From positions 310,001-374,000 of the forward strand of contig NZ_WUAG01000001.1 in NCBI RefSeq assembly GCF_009828855.1: a DNA stretch of 64,000 bases, read 5' to 3'. Source of the stretch: Psychromonas sp. L1A2 (GTDB lineage Bacteria; Pseudomonadota; Gammaproteobacteria; Enterobacterales; Psychromonadaceae). The translations under genes and the position numbers were made by a program. The notes under the pieces are model-generated. The model had not been told where the DNA came from, did no database searches, and saw only the letters and a list, made by a program, of their open reading frames with translations. Shown here piece by piece: positions 36,377-46,408 of this stretch. Each line of letters begins with the position of its first letter. Position 1 is the stretch's first letter.

Positions 36377-38059
36377 TTATTCAGCTGAGATTACTTCGAT
36401 TGAAAGTATTGATGGGCTATCTGGAAGATTATATTCAGATAACTCCGCTTGTGAGCCACCTACATTCTCATAAGCACCAATATCCCATTTCATATCAAGA
36501 GTTCGATCATTCGCAAGTATATCTTTTGATAAAGTCTCACCATAAAGGGTTTCATAAACAGCATAAGAACTAGAAACTTTGCCTGTATCTAACGCAATAG
36601 AATCTGATGCTATTCTGTAATCACTTGTCGAGTCAATAAATGATGGATCTGCATTTAAACAACTTCCACCATTTTCATCACATTTTCCTGATGTAATTAA
36701 CGTTGTTAAATCTGTATAGGTGGTTCCGTCGATATGAAGTTGCATAGGGTTATAAAATAAGTTATTTTCAATATCTGAGTTTGCTACAGTAGTGTTTTCA
36801 CCTTTTAACATAATTGAATATGCATTATTACTTGTGAATTCACCACTGTGTAAATTTGCTATTATATTCCCTGTTATATCTGCTTCGTATCCAGCAAGTG
36901 CTTCATACGCAATACCTCGTACTGCATCAGTAATTGTATTATTACTAATGTATGTATTTCCTGTACTGTATGCAACGATACCTCCACCCGTTTGGTAGCT
37001 TGATATGTCACCATGTGACTCTTTCGAACTTTCTTTCATTCCATGAATATTATTACCAATTACATGCAAGTCAAAAGCTCCTGTAGACATTATCCCGTAG
37101 ATACATTCTGATACATCGTTATTAATAAACCAAATTCTACTAGGGTTATAATGAACGACCATGCATTCTCCAGGAGAAGATGATGAGTACTCAATGTTAT
37201 AACAAGTATTTCCACTAATAACGACATCATTTGCCTGTTTAATATCTACACAGTTTTCTCGTTCGTCATGGCTAATATTCCCACCATAATAGAAGTGGTG
37301 AGCATCTACGCCTCCATGAGAATATTGAACTCCATCACCACCATTGTGATGAGTGGTATTGTATAAATGCCATACATCATTAATATATGAGCCTGTTTGC
37401 AATGCATGTCGATCGTTTTCAGTTTCCGATTCAGAGTCACCCATATACGATATCGTATTGTTGTAAGCAATGAATCCTTCTAGCTGTAATCCATTTCCTC
37501 CAGTTGCTGAAATGCCAGTTGTTCCTGTAGCTAAAGAACCGGTACCTGTTATGACAGTATTACGCACCATTATATGGTCTGTTTGTATATCATGATAAGG
37601 TCGGGCGGACATGCCTTTATCGCCTTCTATATTTAATCCATCCACATATAAATATGTTCCATAAAGAACAACTGACATATTTAACAGGTTATTTTCAGCG
37701 CCCACTATCCATACTGGCTCCGCTCCTGTGCCTTCTGACTGAAGGTATATAGTACTTGTGTAGTTATATGGGCCTCCATGTACTTCCACATAGGAATCAG
37801 CTGCTAATAACGAAGGGAAGCGACACCTTGGTTCAGTTATAGAACCATAAGTTACTTTTGTAGAGCAATTAGAATCAGATGCATCAATATAATACTTATT
37901 AGTGATCTCTGATGTCCAAGGAGAGGGAGGAGAGGGAGCTTCTGTATCTGGAGAAATCCATGCATCCGGTATGCCTGTTGGATATTCAAACGCCCAAGCA
38001 GTATTAACTGTTGAAAGTGAAAATATGCAATACGTTGCGTATTTTAATAAACTGTTCAT
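36377..38059 (-). CDS. Secreted right-handed parallel beta-helix protein
   Basis: 560 residues. A signal peptide ends at NTAWA (about residue 23). After a proline-rich stretch (about 31-48) the protein has repeated short strand units with Asn ladders typical of parallel beta-helices (for example NTVITGTGSL, GNTCYNIEYS, NNDVSECIYGIMSTGAF, GNTYISNNTITDAVRGIAYE). Several polysaccharide lyases and epimerases use this fold, but I see no diagnostic catalytic motif. Encoded opposite to the EPS operon, it probably acts on or binds the polymer outside the inner membrane. Its C-terminus (PSILSIEVISAE) is not a PEP-CTERM signal. Confidence 0.75.
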   Translation of the reverse strand: MNSLLKYATYCIFSLSTVNTAWAFEYPTGIPDAWISPDTEAPSPPSPWTSEITNKYYIDASDSNCSTKVTYGSITEPRCRFPSLLAADSYVEVHGGPYNYTSTIYLQSEGTGAEPVWIVGAENNLLNMSVVLYGTYLYVDGLNIEGDKGMSARPYHDIQTDHIMVRNTVITGTGSLATGTTGISATGGNGLQLEGFIAYNNTISYMGDSESETENDRHALQTGSYINDVWHLYNTTHHNGGDGVQYSHGGVDAHHFYYGGNISHDERENCVDIKQANDVVISGNTCYNIEYSSSSPGECMVVHYNPSRIWFINNDVSECIYGIMSTGAFDLHVIGNNIHGMKESSKESHGDISSYQTGGGIVAYSTGNTYISNNTITDAVRGIAYEALAGYEADITGNIIANLHSGEFTSNNAYSIMLKGENTTVANSDIENNLFYNPMQLHIDGTTYTDLTTLITSGKCDENGGSCLNADPSFIDSTSDYRIASDSIALDTGKVSSSYAVYETLYGETLSKDILANDRTLDMKWDIGAYENVGGSQAELSEYNLPDSPSILSIEVISAE

Positions 38060-38657
38060 CTTTACTCCATGTAGTAATATTTAATGCAAAATAATATGTT
38101 GAAGTTGATTTCTGGTATTTACTATTTAAACCAAGTCATTACAACCTCATGTACATATAAAATTAATTGTTATTTGATTTTTTTGTGTTTTCTGGAAGCG
38201 TAGGTACCGGATCAAGAACCATAACTGATAGGTTTTTATTGCTTACAAAGTATTAAATTTTTAACCTGTAAAAAATCAATGGTAACTGAATTTACTAAGC
38301 TTTATTTTAGATGATTATAGAGCTAATTTCGATAAATCCTAGTTTTGAGCATGAAAACCATAATACTTTTTTATTTTATTTGAAATTTGGACTGTTTGAT
38401 GAACCAAATTTTTATCAGTGATCTTTTACAGTCTCTATATGCAATATCACTGCAATTTTATTAACTGAAGAGATAAATGGTTATTTTAAATAAATATATT
38501 GTTTCATTTTCTGAATTTAAGTACCTAAAAAGAGCTGTTTTTTGTGGTTTTTTTTTGATTGATTAGGGAGGTGATTATATCTGTGGCAAAATGAGGGCCA
38601 ATGTATAAATGATATACTATATAAATATTTAAATCGTTCTATGATAGGTGGTTGCAG
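38060..38657. other. Divergent intergenic region with a strong Shine-Dalgarno-like motif
   Basis: About 600 bases of AT-rich DNA between the beta-helix gene and the next glycosyltransferase; it should contain both promoters. GGGAGGTGATTA at 38566-38577 is almost a perfect match to the anti-Shine-Dalgarno sequence, but the reading frames behind it (GTG at 38583, ATG at 38591) are only three to five codons long. I see no RfaH ops element and no clear terminator. Confidence 0.5.
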
Positions 38658-39824
38658 TTGAACAGTATAGTAAATGTAGTCCATTATTGGGCTGGTTCGC
38701 CAATTCTTCGTAATTCAAAGTGGTGGCGAACTTTAAAACTAATTGAAAAGTGTTCAGAGTTTGGTTGGAATAATTGGTTAGTATTATCAAAACCGCCTGC
38801 TGATGCTACTTTGGTTAACCCTTTTTTGGAAGCCGGTTGCAAAATAATTTACCAACCAAGATCTAAAGGAAATTTCGATTTCAGTAGTATGTACCGAAAT
38901 TTCAAATTTCTTCGTAGTATGAATTGCACTATATTTCATTGTAATAATGACCATACTAGCCCTATTATTGCTGCAAAGCTTGCTCGAGTCCCCATTAGTC
39001 TTTGGTCAAAACTTGCTATGTCGTCATATTATGAATTAGGTACTGAACCTACTGGACTTCATAAGTTAATGCCTAGTCTTAGGGCAACTACTTTTCTTGC
39101 TGATAAGGTTTTGGCAATTAGTCATGCTGTAAAATATGAGTTAGCAAAACAAGTTGGTTTTGATCATAAAATAGCAGTCGTTGATGCCCCTGTTCCCGTT
39201 GATAAATACATTTCAGCTAAGGCCATGAACATAAGAGAAGAGCTTAACTTCTTAGCTGATGATATTGTCATTACCGCTGTTGGGCATAGCGTGGAAGTCA
39301 AAGGTTGGGATATTGCTATACAAGCGTTTGCTTTAGTTGCTAAACAAGTACCTCGTGCAAAATTGTTATTAGTAGGAAAACATACTTCAGTCTCGTTCCA
39401 TAAAAAACTTTGTGCATTGGTTAATAATAATGGTTTAGATAATCGAGTTACCTTTGCTGGAAGCCGTAGTGATATTGAAAATATTCTTAAAGCAAGTGAC
39501 CTATTTATTTTTCCTTCTCGCTCTGAAGGTGTGGGGGCTGCGTTGATAGAAGCAAGAGCTGCAGGATTAGCGTGTGTAGCTACTAATGCAGGAGGCATCC
39601 CGGAAGTTATTGAAGATGGCGTTAATGGTTTTTTATTTGAACGGGAAAATATAACAGAGCTTGCTGAAAAAATTATTATAATTTTATCAGATACAAAATT
39701 AAAAGCTGATTTTATTGAAGCTGGGCATCTAGGGTTAGATAAATACACTATTGATACTTATGTAAATAATGTATTTTCTCATTATCAGAGTTTGCTGGGT
39801 TTGATTGATAATCGCGGCAGTTAA
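38658..39824 (+). CDS. Glycosyltransferase family 4 protein
   Basis: About 388 residues, GT-B fold. The C-terminal donor domain has VITAVGHSVEVKGWDIAIQA, KLLLVGKHTSVSFHKKL, VTFAGSRSDIENILKASDLF and the E-x7-E motif SRSEGVGAALIEARAAGLA. It should transfer a sugar in repeat-unit synthesis. No ATG is available; TTG 38658 fits the AGGTGG site at 38646-38651 better than TTG 38652. First gene of the third EPS block. Confidence 0.88.
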   Translation: MNSIVNVVHYWAGSPILRNSKWWRTLKLIEKCSEFGWNNWLVLSKPPADATLVNPFLEAGCKIIYQPRSKGNFDFSSMYRNFKFLRSMNCTIFHCNNDHTSPIIAAKLARVPISLWSKLAMSSYYELGTEPTGLHKLMPSLRATTFLADKVLAISHAVKYELAKQVGFDHKIAVVDAPVPVDKYISAKAMNIREELNFLADDIVITAVGHSVEVKGWDIAIQAFALVAKQVPRAKLLLVGKHTSVSFHKKLCALVNNNGLDNRVTFAGSRSDIENILKASDLFIFPSRSEGVGAALIEARAAGLACVATNAGGIPEVIEDGVNGFLFERENITELAEKIIIILSDTKLKADFIEAGHLGLDKYTIDTYVNNVFSHYQSLLGLIDNRGS

Positions 39825-39923
39825 TTTATTTAATATAAGTATAAATCTAGGGTTAAATTGTTAGCTAAAAAATTATTATATGTTATCAAATAAAACACGA
39901 TACTTTAGAAAGGGATTTTATAG

Positions 39924-41201
39924 ATGTTTGACATCTCAAATACAAAAATAGCAATTATTGGTCTTGGTTATGTAGGCTTACCACTTGCAGTTGAGTTTGG
40001 CAAAAAATTTAGTACGCTTGGTTTTGATATTAATCAGAAACGAGTCTCTGAGTTATCCTCTGGTTTCGACTCTACATTAGAGTGTTCCTCTGAAGAACTA
40101 CAAGAAACTCCACTTTTAAACTATAGCTCTGAGATTGAAGATTTAAAGCAATACAATACCTACATAATTACAGTTCCAACTCCTGTTGATAAAGATAAAC
40201 AGCCGGATTTGTCTCCTCTGATTAAAGCGAGTGAGATGTTAGGCAAGGTTATTAACATTGGGGATACGATTATTTACGAGTCGACAGTTTATCCTGGTGC
40301 GACCGAAGAGGATTGTATTCCAGTTGTTGAAAGAGTTTCTGGACTTACTTTTAATAAAGACTTTTTTGCTGGGTATAGCCCTGAACGCATTAACCCAGGA
40401 GATAAAGAGCACCGTGTTACAAATATTTTAAAAGTGACGGCTGGTTCTACACCAGAAGTAGCTGAAAAAGTAGATCAGATTTATAAAACAATTATTACGG
40501 CTGGAACACATAAAGCAAGTTCAATTAAAGTTGCAGAGGCTGCTAAAGTTATTGAAAACACTCAACGTGATGTGAATATTGCATTAATTAATGAGTTTTC
40601 TATCATCTTTAATAAGCTAGGCATAGATACTTTAGATGTATTAGAAGCTGCGGGTACTAAGTGGAACTTCTTGCCATTTAGGCCTGGTCTTGTTGGTGGT
40701 CATTGCATCGGTGTTGACCCATATTATCTTACTCACAAAGCCGAGTCTGCAGGGTATTACCCTGATATGATACTTGCTGGTCGTCGTATTAATGATGGTA
40801 TGGGAGATTTTGTTGTTTCTCAACTAGTAAAAAAAATGTTGAGTAAAAGAATTCATATCCGTGATGCTAAAGTTTTATTAATGGGGTTAACTTTTAAAGA
40901 AAACTGTCCTGATATACGAAATACGAAGGTTGTAGATATTGTTAAAGGGTTAAAAGAATACGATATTACCCCAGATATTTTTGACCCTTGGTGTTCAAGC
41001 GAAGAAGCAGAATTTGAGTATGGTTTAACTTTAACTAAAACACCCAAAAAAGGGACATATGATGCAATTATTTTGGCTGTTGCACATAATCAATTCAAAG
41101 TCATGGGGGTAAGTGAAATACGTGAATTAGGAAATGACAATCATGTGCTTTATGACCTGAAATATATTTTCCCAAAAAACGAAGTCGATATTCGCTTGTG
41201 A
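39924..41201 (+). CDS. tviB: UDP-N-acetylhexosamine 6-dehydrogenase (TviB/WbpA type)
   Basis: 425 residues. It oxidises UDP-GlcNAc (or UDP-GalNAc) with NAD to the uronic acid. The Rossmann motif [20 protein letters not shown] is at residues 8-27, the middle domain carries [14 protein letters not shown] and [20 protein letters not shown], and the catalytic Cys lies in [20 protein letters not shown] (about residue 263). The C-terminal domain has [20 protein letters not shown]. The sequence follows Salmonella TviB closely from end to end, including the final LKYIFPKN region. No epimerase gene like tviC lies nearby. It supplies an acidic sugar to the polymer. Confidence 0.93.
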   Translation: MFDISNTKIAIIGLGYVGLPLAVEFGKKFSTLGFDINQKRVSELSSGFDSTLECSSEELQETPLLNYSSEIEDLKQYNTYIITVPTPVDKDKQPDLSPLIKASEMLGKVINIGDTIIYESTVYPGATEEDCIPVVERVSGLTFNKDFFAGYSPERINPGDKEHRVTNILKVTAGSTPEVAEKVDQIYKTIITAGTHKASSIKVAEAAKVIENTQRDVNIALINEFSIIFNKLGIDTLDVLEAAGTKWNFLPFRPGLVGGHCIGVDPYYLTHKAESAGYYPDMILAGRRINDGMGDFVVSQLVKKMLSKRIHIRDAKVLLMGLTFKENCPDIRNTKVVDIVKGLKEYDITPDIFDPWCSSEEAEFEYGLTLTKTPKKGTYDAIILAVAHNQFKVMGVSEIRELGNDNHVLYDLKYIFPKNEVDIRL

Positions 41202-41292
41202 TCAATTTTTCTTTAAAAATTTAGCCGTTTACATTGTTATTCTGATTAAATGTCGATAGCAAATGTTGGTTACTGTAATGATAAATTAAAGC

Positions 41293-42393
41293 ATGATAAG
41301 TACATGCTTTATGTTGGATTTTTTATTTATGATAAATAAGTTTTTAGTTAAAAAAATATTGTTAAGTTTTTTCTCTAAATTAGGTTTTTTAAAATATCTA
41401 CATTGGAAAAACCGTCATAAAATTTGTGTGCTAATGTTACATGGTGTTATGGATAATGATCACAAAGCAAGTTGGAATCCTTTAAGACCTCAGTTATCTC
41501 CCCATGAATTAAAGCGAACACTAACTATATTATCTGAGTTTTATCAGTTCATCACAGTAGATCAAGCTGTCGGTATTATTGAAGGAAAAGTACCTGTAAT
41601 TAAAAATGCGATGTTAATTACTCTCGATGATGGCTATAGAAATAATCTTGATTATGCTCTGCCTATTTTTGGCTCGTTTGGTATTAAACCTGTTCTATTT
41701 GTAGTGACTGGTAATGTTGATTCAGGGCTACCCTTTATGGTTGATCGCTTAGACTATGCATTACAACAGCATCTAGGCAACTCACTTTCAATAAACTATG
41801 CAGGTAAGCTATATGAATTTGATACTCGCTCTAGAAAATCATTACAAAAAAGCTATAAATATTTTAGGGATGATTGTAAAGATAAGTTTTTTGATGATAT
41901 CAAAATGAATCAATTATTTAATAGACTTGCTGAAATTATTGAAAAAAAATCTGGAAAATCACTTCAAAATATTTGTCAAAATGATGATTGGTCTGCACTC
42001 GTTTCTTGGGAAATGTTAAGAAAGGAGACTAAAGAAGGCAACTTAGATGTCGCTAGTCATACAGTGGAACATTTGAGGCTAGATCGCATAGATGAACTAA
42101 ATATTTTATCCCAATTAAAAAAATCAAAACTACGTATAGAGCAAGAGTTAGAAATAAAATGTAATTATTTTTGTTATCCTAATGGAAGCTATAATGATCT
42201 TTCAATTAAGAAGCTTAAAGAAGCTGGTTATCGTGCTGCTTTTACAACAGACGTAGGAATGTGTAGTGTAAATGATGAAAAAATGACTTTGAAACGGTTT
42301 AATTTTCCTGCCAACAAAAATGAGAATGAATTGTTGTATTTACTTAATCGTAGTTCTTTTTTTAGATCTAAAGCAAAGTGTATTAATTGTTAA
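41293..42393 (+). CDS. Polysaccharide deacetylase (NodB domain) family protein
   Basis: 366 residues. An N-terminal hydrophobic stretch is followed by the NodB domain: CVLMLHGVMDNDH, then MLITLDDGYRNNLDYALPIF with the catalytic/metal Asp pair, a middle insertion (about 140-240), DVASHTVEHLRLDRI with the H-x-x-x-H type metal ligands, and NYFCYPNGSYND. It removes N- or O-acyl groups from a sugar, probably at the inner membrane. ATG 41329 would give a shorter protein lacking 12 residues. Distinct from the XrtA-linked DUF3473 deacetylase, whose C-terminal domain I do not see. Confidence 0.85.
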   Translation: MISTCFMLDFLFMINKFLVKKILLSFFSKLGFLKYLHWKNRHKICVLMLHGVMDNDHKASWNPLRPQLSPHELKRTLTILSEFYQFITVDQAVGIIEGKVPVIKNAMLITLDDGYRNNLDYALPIFGSFGIKPVLFVVTGNVDSGLPFMVDRLDYALQQHLGNSLSINYAGKLYEFDTRSRKSLQKSYKYFRDDCKDKFFDDIKMNQLFNRLAEIIEKKSGKSLQNICQNDDWSALVSWEMLRKETKEGNLDVASHTVEHLRLDRIDELNILSQLKKSKLRIEQELEIKCNYFCYPNGSYNDLSIKKLKEAGYRAAFTTDVGMCSVNDEKMTLKRFNFPANKNENELLYLLNRSSFFRSKAKCINC

Positions 42394-42583
42394 TAGAATG
42401 TAGATATTTTATTTAAAGAGCAAAAAATACTCTTCTTTCATTCCAAAGTACTACTCTCTAATGCTTTTTGTATATTAGTAGTGCGTTAAAATTGTAATTT
42501 ATGATCTTCCTCGGATGTAATTAATATAAGCTTTTAAAGGCTTAATATTTTATGTTGTCAATTTAGAATAATAAAGGTTAATA

Positions 42584-43702
42584 ATGATTTTAAATGTTTG
42601 TCTTGTTGCTCACTTTGCATATGGAGCCATCAATGGTGGTAGTAATGGTTCAATTGGTGGTGTTGAGAGGCAGACTAGTTTGATGGCTCAATGGTTAGCT
42701 AGCAGAGGACATAATGTTTCATTATTAACTTGGTCTGAAGATTCTGTTGAAGATGAAATAATAAATGGTGTCAAAATTATAAAAATTTGTAGGCAAGATT
42801 CAGGTTTGCCTGGTGTTCGTTTTTTTACACCTCGTTGGACTGGGCTAATTAAAGCAATGAAAAGAGCTAATGCAGATGTTTATTATCAAAACTGCGGCGA
42901 ATATATTACTGGCCAAGTCGCAATGTGGTGCAAGGCTAATAATAAACGTTTTCTATATTCATTAGCCAGTGACGCTGATGCTGATGTATCTTTACCAATA
43001 ATGAAAAAGTGGCGAGAACGAGTCCTATACCGTTATGGGTTAAACAATGCGAGTCAAATTCTTGCTCAAACTGAACAACAAAGAAAGTTATTAAAAAGTG
43101 GATTTTCATTAGAGTCTTCTATCATGCCGATGCCTTGCCCTGATAAAAGTGAAGGCCAATTAGCTCAATATTCACAAAATAAATTTACTATTTTATGGGC
43201 GGCTCGTATTCATGTTTGTAAACGTCTTGAGCTATTATTAGAAGTCGCTTCTGAATTACCAGAAGTAGATTTTATTGTTGGCGGGAGCCCTGTTGTTGAA
43301 GATAAGTATTATCAAATGTTATTTACGAAAATATCTCAATTAAGTAATGTTAAATATTTAGGAATGGTCGCTCGTGAGGAAATGCCTGCTCTTTATCGTT
43401 CAGCTTCTCTTTTTTGTTGTACATCCGAATATGAAGGTTTTCCCAATACATTTTTAGAAGCATGGAGCCATGGCTTACCAATTGTTTCTACCTTTGACCC
43501 TGATCACTTGATAAGAAAACGGAAATTAGGCTTTGATGCAGTAACTAAAGACGATTTAGTTTTAGGGATCAAAAAGCTTTGTTCAGACCAAGTACTATGG
43601 CAACAATATTCAGATAATGCTCGTCACTATTATCAGGAAAACCATTCTGTTGATCAGGTAATGGAAAGGTTTGAAGCTATCTTTACTGAACTGTCAAATT
43701 AA
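42584..43702 (+). CDS. Glycosyltransferase family 4 protein
   Basis: 372 residues. The N-terminal acceptor domain starts LNVCLVAHFAYG with a Gly-rich loop GGSNGSIGGVERQTSLMA; the C-terminal donor domain has FTILWAARIHVCKRLELLLE, VDFIVGGSP, VKYLGMVAREEMPALYRSAS and CTSEYEGFPNTFLEAWSHGL with the E-x7-E motif. It starts with ATG 42584 and AAGG upstream, and the next glycosyltransferase follows by nine bases. Confidence 0.9.
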   Translation: MILNVCLVAHFAYGAINGGSNGSIGGVERQTSLMAQWLASRGHNVSLLTWSEDSVEDEIINGVKIIKICRQDSGLPGVRFFTPRWTGLIKAMKRANADVYYQNCGEYITGQVAMWCKANNKRFLYSLASDADADVSLPIMKKWRERVLYRYGLNNASQILAQTEQQRKLLKSGFSLESSIMPMPCPDKSEGQLAQYSQNKFTILWAARIHVCKRLELLLEVASELPEVDFIVGGSPVVEDKYYQMLFTKISQLSNVKYLGMVAREEMPALYRSASLFCCTSEYEGFPNTFLEAWSHGLPIVSTFDPDHLIRKRKLGFDAVTKDDLVLGIKKLCSDQVLWQQYSDNARHYYQENHSVDQVMERFEAIFTELSN

Positions 43703-43711
43703 AGAGATTTA

Positions 43712-44845
43712 ATGATGAGCATAAAATTAGCATTTGTTACTCAATTCCCAATTGATGTAAATAGACCTCATGGCGGTGTGGAAGCAGTCAGCGTTAATCT
43801 GGTTTCATCGTTATCGCAATATTCAGAGTATGATATTCACGTTTTAACTTTATGTCCTGATACTGAAAAAACGACTATTGTATACAATGATAACGTGACC
43901 ATACATCGTATACCTAAACCTTCAGGGAGCGAGCTTAAAAATGCAATTGGTACTAGTAAAAAGCTCATTGAAAATAAAATAATAAGCCTTTCCCCCGATT
44001 TAATTCATGCCCATGATACCTACGGTATTATGGTGAAAGATTTAATTATTCCTAAAGTGTTTACAGTACATGGCTTTATTTATGGTGATACTTTGTTAGC
44101 GAATGGAAAGTTTAAGCTTTTACGGTCTAAAGTGTGGGAGTTTATTGAAAAGAGTAGTTGGGCCAAACAACCTAATATCATTTCGATTAGTCCTTATGTT
44201 AGAGAAAGATTAAGCGGTATTACTCAAGCTAATATTTTTGATATTGATAATCCAATCTCAGATGCATTTTTTAAGTTAGTTAGAGAAGAAGTCGCAGGTA
44301 CTATTTTTACGTCTGCAGTTATTGCACCTCGTAAAAATATCATTCAGTTAGTGAATGCAGTGGCTTTAATGGTTAAAAAAGGAATTAAAGTAGAGTTACG
44401 TATTGCGGGTGGTATTGTTGATCAAGATTACGCTAATAAGCTTAAAGATATTATTGAAGTGAATCATTTACAAAAAAATGTCACCCTATTAGGGCGTATT
44501 ACCACAACGGAAGTGCAAGCTGAGCTATGTCATGCTTCTATATATGCACTGGCCTCTCTTGAGGAAAATTCACCAATGGGAATTGAAGAAGCAATGGCCG
44601 TAGGCGTTCCTGTTGTTACCTCGAATCGCTGTGGTATGCCGTATATGGTTAAAAATGGTGAAACGGGCTTTTTAATAAACCCTTTCGATGCACAAGATAT
44701 TGCTAATAAATGTGAACGTATTTTAACAAATCCTGACTTGTCGAAAAAGATGCATGATAAATCTAAAAAATTAGCGCTTGATTTATACCATTCAGAGCGT
44801 GTAGCGGAAAGAACCGTCGCAGTCTATCAAGAAATATTAATGTAG
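43712..44845 (+). CDS. Glycosyltransferase family 4 protein
   Basis: 377 residues, GT-B fold. The acceptor side begins KLAFVTQFPIDVNRPHGGVE with the GGVE loop; the donor side has FTSAVIAPRKNIIQLVNAVA, VELRIAGGIVDQDYANKL, VTLLGRITTTEVQAEL and ALASLEENSPMGIEEAMAVG. It lies between another GT4 gene and exosortase A, so all are probably in one operon. A start one codon downstream (ATG 43715) is also possible. Confidence 0.9.
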   Translation: MMSIKLAFVTQFPIDVNRPHGGVEAVSVNLVSSLSQYSEYDIHVLTLCPDTEKTTIVYNDNVTIHRIPKPSGSELKNAIGTSKKLIENKIISLSPDLIHAHDTYGIMVKDLIIPKVFTVHGFIYGDTLLANGKFKLLRSKVWEFIEKSSWAKQPNIISISPYVRERLSGITQANIFDIDNPISDAFFKLVREEVAGTIFTSAVIAPRKNIIQLVNAVALMVKKGIKVELRIAGGIVDQDYANKLKDIIEVNHLQKNVTLLGRITTTEVQAELCHASIYALASLEENSPMGIEEAMAVGVPVVTSNRCGMPYMVKNGETGFLINPFDAQDIANKCERILTNPDLSKKMHDKSKKLALDLYHSERVAERTVAVYQEILM

Positions 44846-44880
44846 TATTACAGTCATTAATTGGCTAAAAGGATAGTATT

Positions 44881-46386
44881 TTGTTTAAGCGTATTTCAGA
44901 GCATTTTTTATTTATTGCTTCATTGATTTTACTGTCAACGGTTAACGTATCAGTATTGTTGAGTATCTTTGATGAATGGAATAGTGATGGACCTTACAGC
45001 CATGGTTTTTTAGGCATTATCGTTGTTTGTTATGTCTTTTATTTACAGCGTAAAAATCTATCTGCTACCACTTTATCAAAACAACAATACGGTTTTGGTT
45101 TATGTTGTTTAGTGGCGAGTCTCCTGATTGCATTAGTTGCTCAACTTTCTAGTATTCAACAGTTGCAACAATTAGCTTTTTTCAGTTCAATGCTCTCTTT
45201 AATTTTCTGTTTTTATGGTTGGAGCGTTGTTAAGTCTTTCTTTGTGCCTTTATTGATGTTGCTGCTTATTTTACCTGTTTGGAATGTTTTACAGTTTCCT
45301 TTAAGGGAGTTATCGACACAAGCTGGGCAATGGGGACCTGAGTTAATCGGTATTGCCGTAGACCGCGATCATTTTAGATTATCTACCGCTGGTGGGATGT
45401 TTGATGTTGAGCCTGCTTGTTCTGGTTTAGGCTTTTTTATGGTATCTGCTCTGTTGGCTTTTTGCGTTGGCTATTTCAATAAGTTAAGTACTAAAAAAAC
45501 ACTTTGGTTTTTGTTCATTTGTTTGGCTATTGCCATTATAGCCAATTGGTTACGTATCATTATTATCATTGTGGTGGGTACTTACACTGAAATGAATCAC
45601 TTTATTGTGCATGATCACCTAACCTTCGGTTGGATTGTTTTTGCTATTTGTTTATTGCCGCTTATTTATATTGCACGCACGTATTTTGATGGCTCTCAAA
45701 AAGAGCCGAATCAAAGCATTGCTAATCGAACGAATGAGACATTAGATGCGGCATCTCCTCAGATTAAGCAAGTTAATAAATCTCAAATTATAACGACTCT
45801 TTCAATCTTAGTTTTATTCGTTGGTGCTTCATATTGGATCCCTTCTCGATATGATGAAAACTATGCATTAACAGTACCTAATGTAAAAAACTATGAGATG
45901 GTGAGTAGCGATAAAAGCTACAGCCCAAATTGGAAACCTTACTCACAAGGAGTCACTAAAGAGCGCTTCTTTTATTACACTAAGGACGCATTAGGCTTTC
46001 AAGTTTATCTTGCTGACTATATTAAACAGGAACAAGCAAGTGAGATGATTTATGTGGAAAATTATCTTTTTGATAAGCAATTTTGGGATCGAGTTGAAGA
46101 TAAAAAATTAGCAGTGTTAAATAGTGAAAACTTACAAGAAACTAATTTTTTACTCTTAAAAAAATCTTCACACCGGTATCGAATGATAGCTTCTTGGTAT
46201 GTCATCAATGGTGTACTAACAAGTGATAAAAAAATAGCTAAATTGGCTGAAGTGAAATCTGCATTACAAGGGCAACCTGGCGCAACACTGGTTGCCGTTA
46301 GCCTTGATTTTGATGGTAAAGATATAGCAGCTGCTGAAATGCAATTAAGTGAATTTGTTTATGCTTACCTTCATCCATCTGAATAA
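44881..46386 (+). CDS. xrtA: Exosortase A with fused EpsI domain
   Basis: 501 residues. Residues 1-270 contain about eight membrane segments and the exosortase catalytic residues: Cys180 in FDVEPACSGLGFFM, Arg225 in ANWLRIIIIIVVG and His246 (or His244) in VHDHLTFGWIVF. This cysteine-protease-like enzyme recognises PEP-CTERM tails of exported proteins. After a polar linker (about 275-305) a further membrane segment leads into a periplasmic EpsI-type domain (about 310-501, with VVNGVLT-like and LAEVKSALQGQPGATLVAVS parts). Translation starts at TTG 44881 with AAGGA upstream. Neighbouring glycosyltransferases and the prs genes confirm the XrtA assignment. Confidence 0.93.
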   Translation: MFKRISEHFLFIASLILLSTVNVSVLLSIFDEWNSDGPYSHGFLGIIVVCYVFYLQRKNLSATTLSKQQYGFGLCCLVASLLIALVAQLSSIQQLQQLAFFSSMLSLIFCFYGWSVVKSFFVPLLMLLLILPVWNVLQFPLRELSTQAGQWGPELIGIAVDRDHFRLSTAGGMFDVEPACSGLGFFMVSALLAFCVGYFNKLSTKKTLWFLFICLAIAIIANWLRIIIIIVVGTYTEMNHFIVHDHLTFGWIVFAICLLPLIYIARTYFDGSQKEPNQSIANRTNETLDAASPQIKQVNKSQIITTLSILVLFVGASYWIPSRYDENYALTVPNVKNYEMVSSDKSYSPNWKPYSQGVTKERFFYYTKDALGFQVYLADYIKQEQASEMIYVENYLFDKQFWDRVEDKKLAVLNSENLQETNFLLLKKSSHRYRMIASWYVINGVLTSDKKIAKLAEVKSALQGQPGATLVAVSLDFDGKDIAAAEMQLSEFVYAYLHPSE

Positions 46387-46408
46387 TAATTTGCGAGACT
46401 AAATAATT

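Noticed and set aside
36377-36420. PEP-CTERM tail at the end of the beta-helix protein
   Set aside because: There is no Pro-Glu-Pro, no hydrophobic segment and no basic end; the C-terminus is PSILSIEVISAE.
38190-38215. RfaH ops/JUMPstart element before the third EPS block (GCGTAGGTACCGG)
   Set aside because: It lacks the GGCGGTAGC core; resemblance is weak.
39164-39748. 194-codon open frame on the minus strand inside a glycosyltransferase gene
   Set aside because: It lies wholly antisense to a clear GT4 gene, has no recognisable domain and is of the kind expected by chance in a codon-biased gene.
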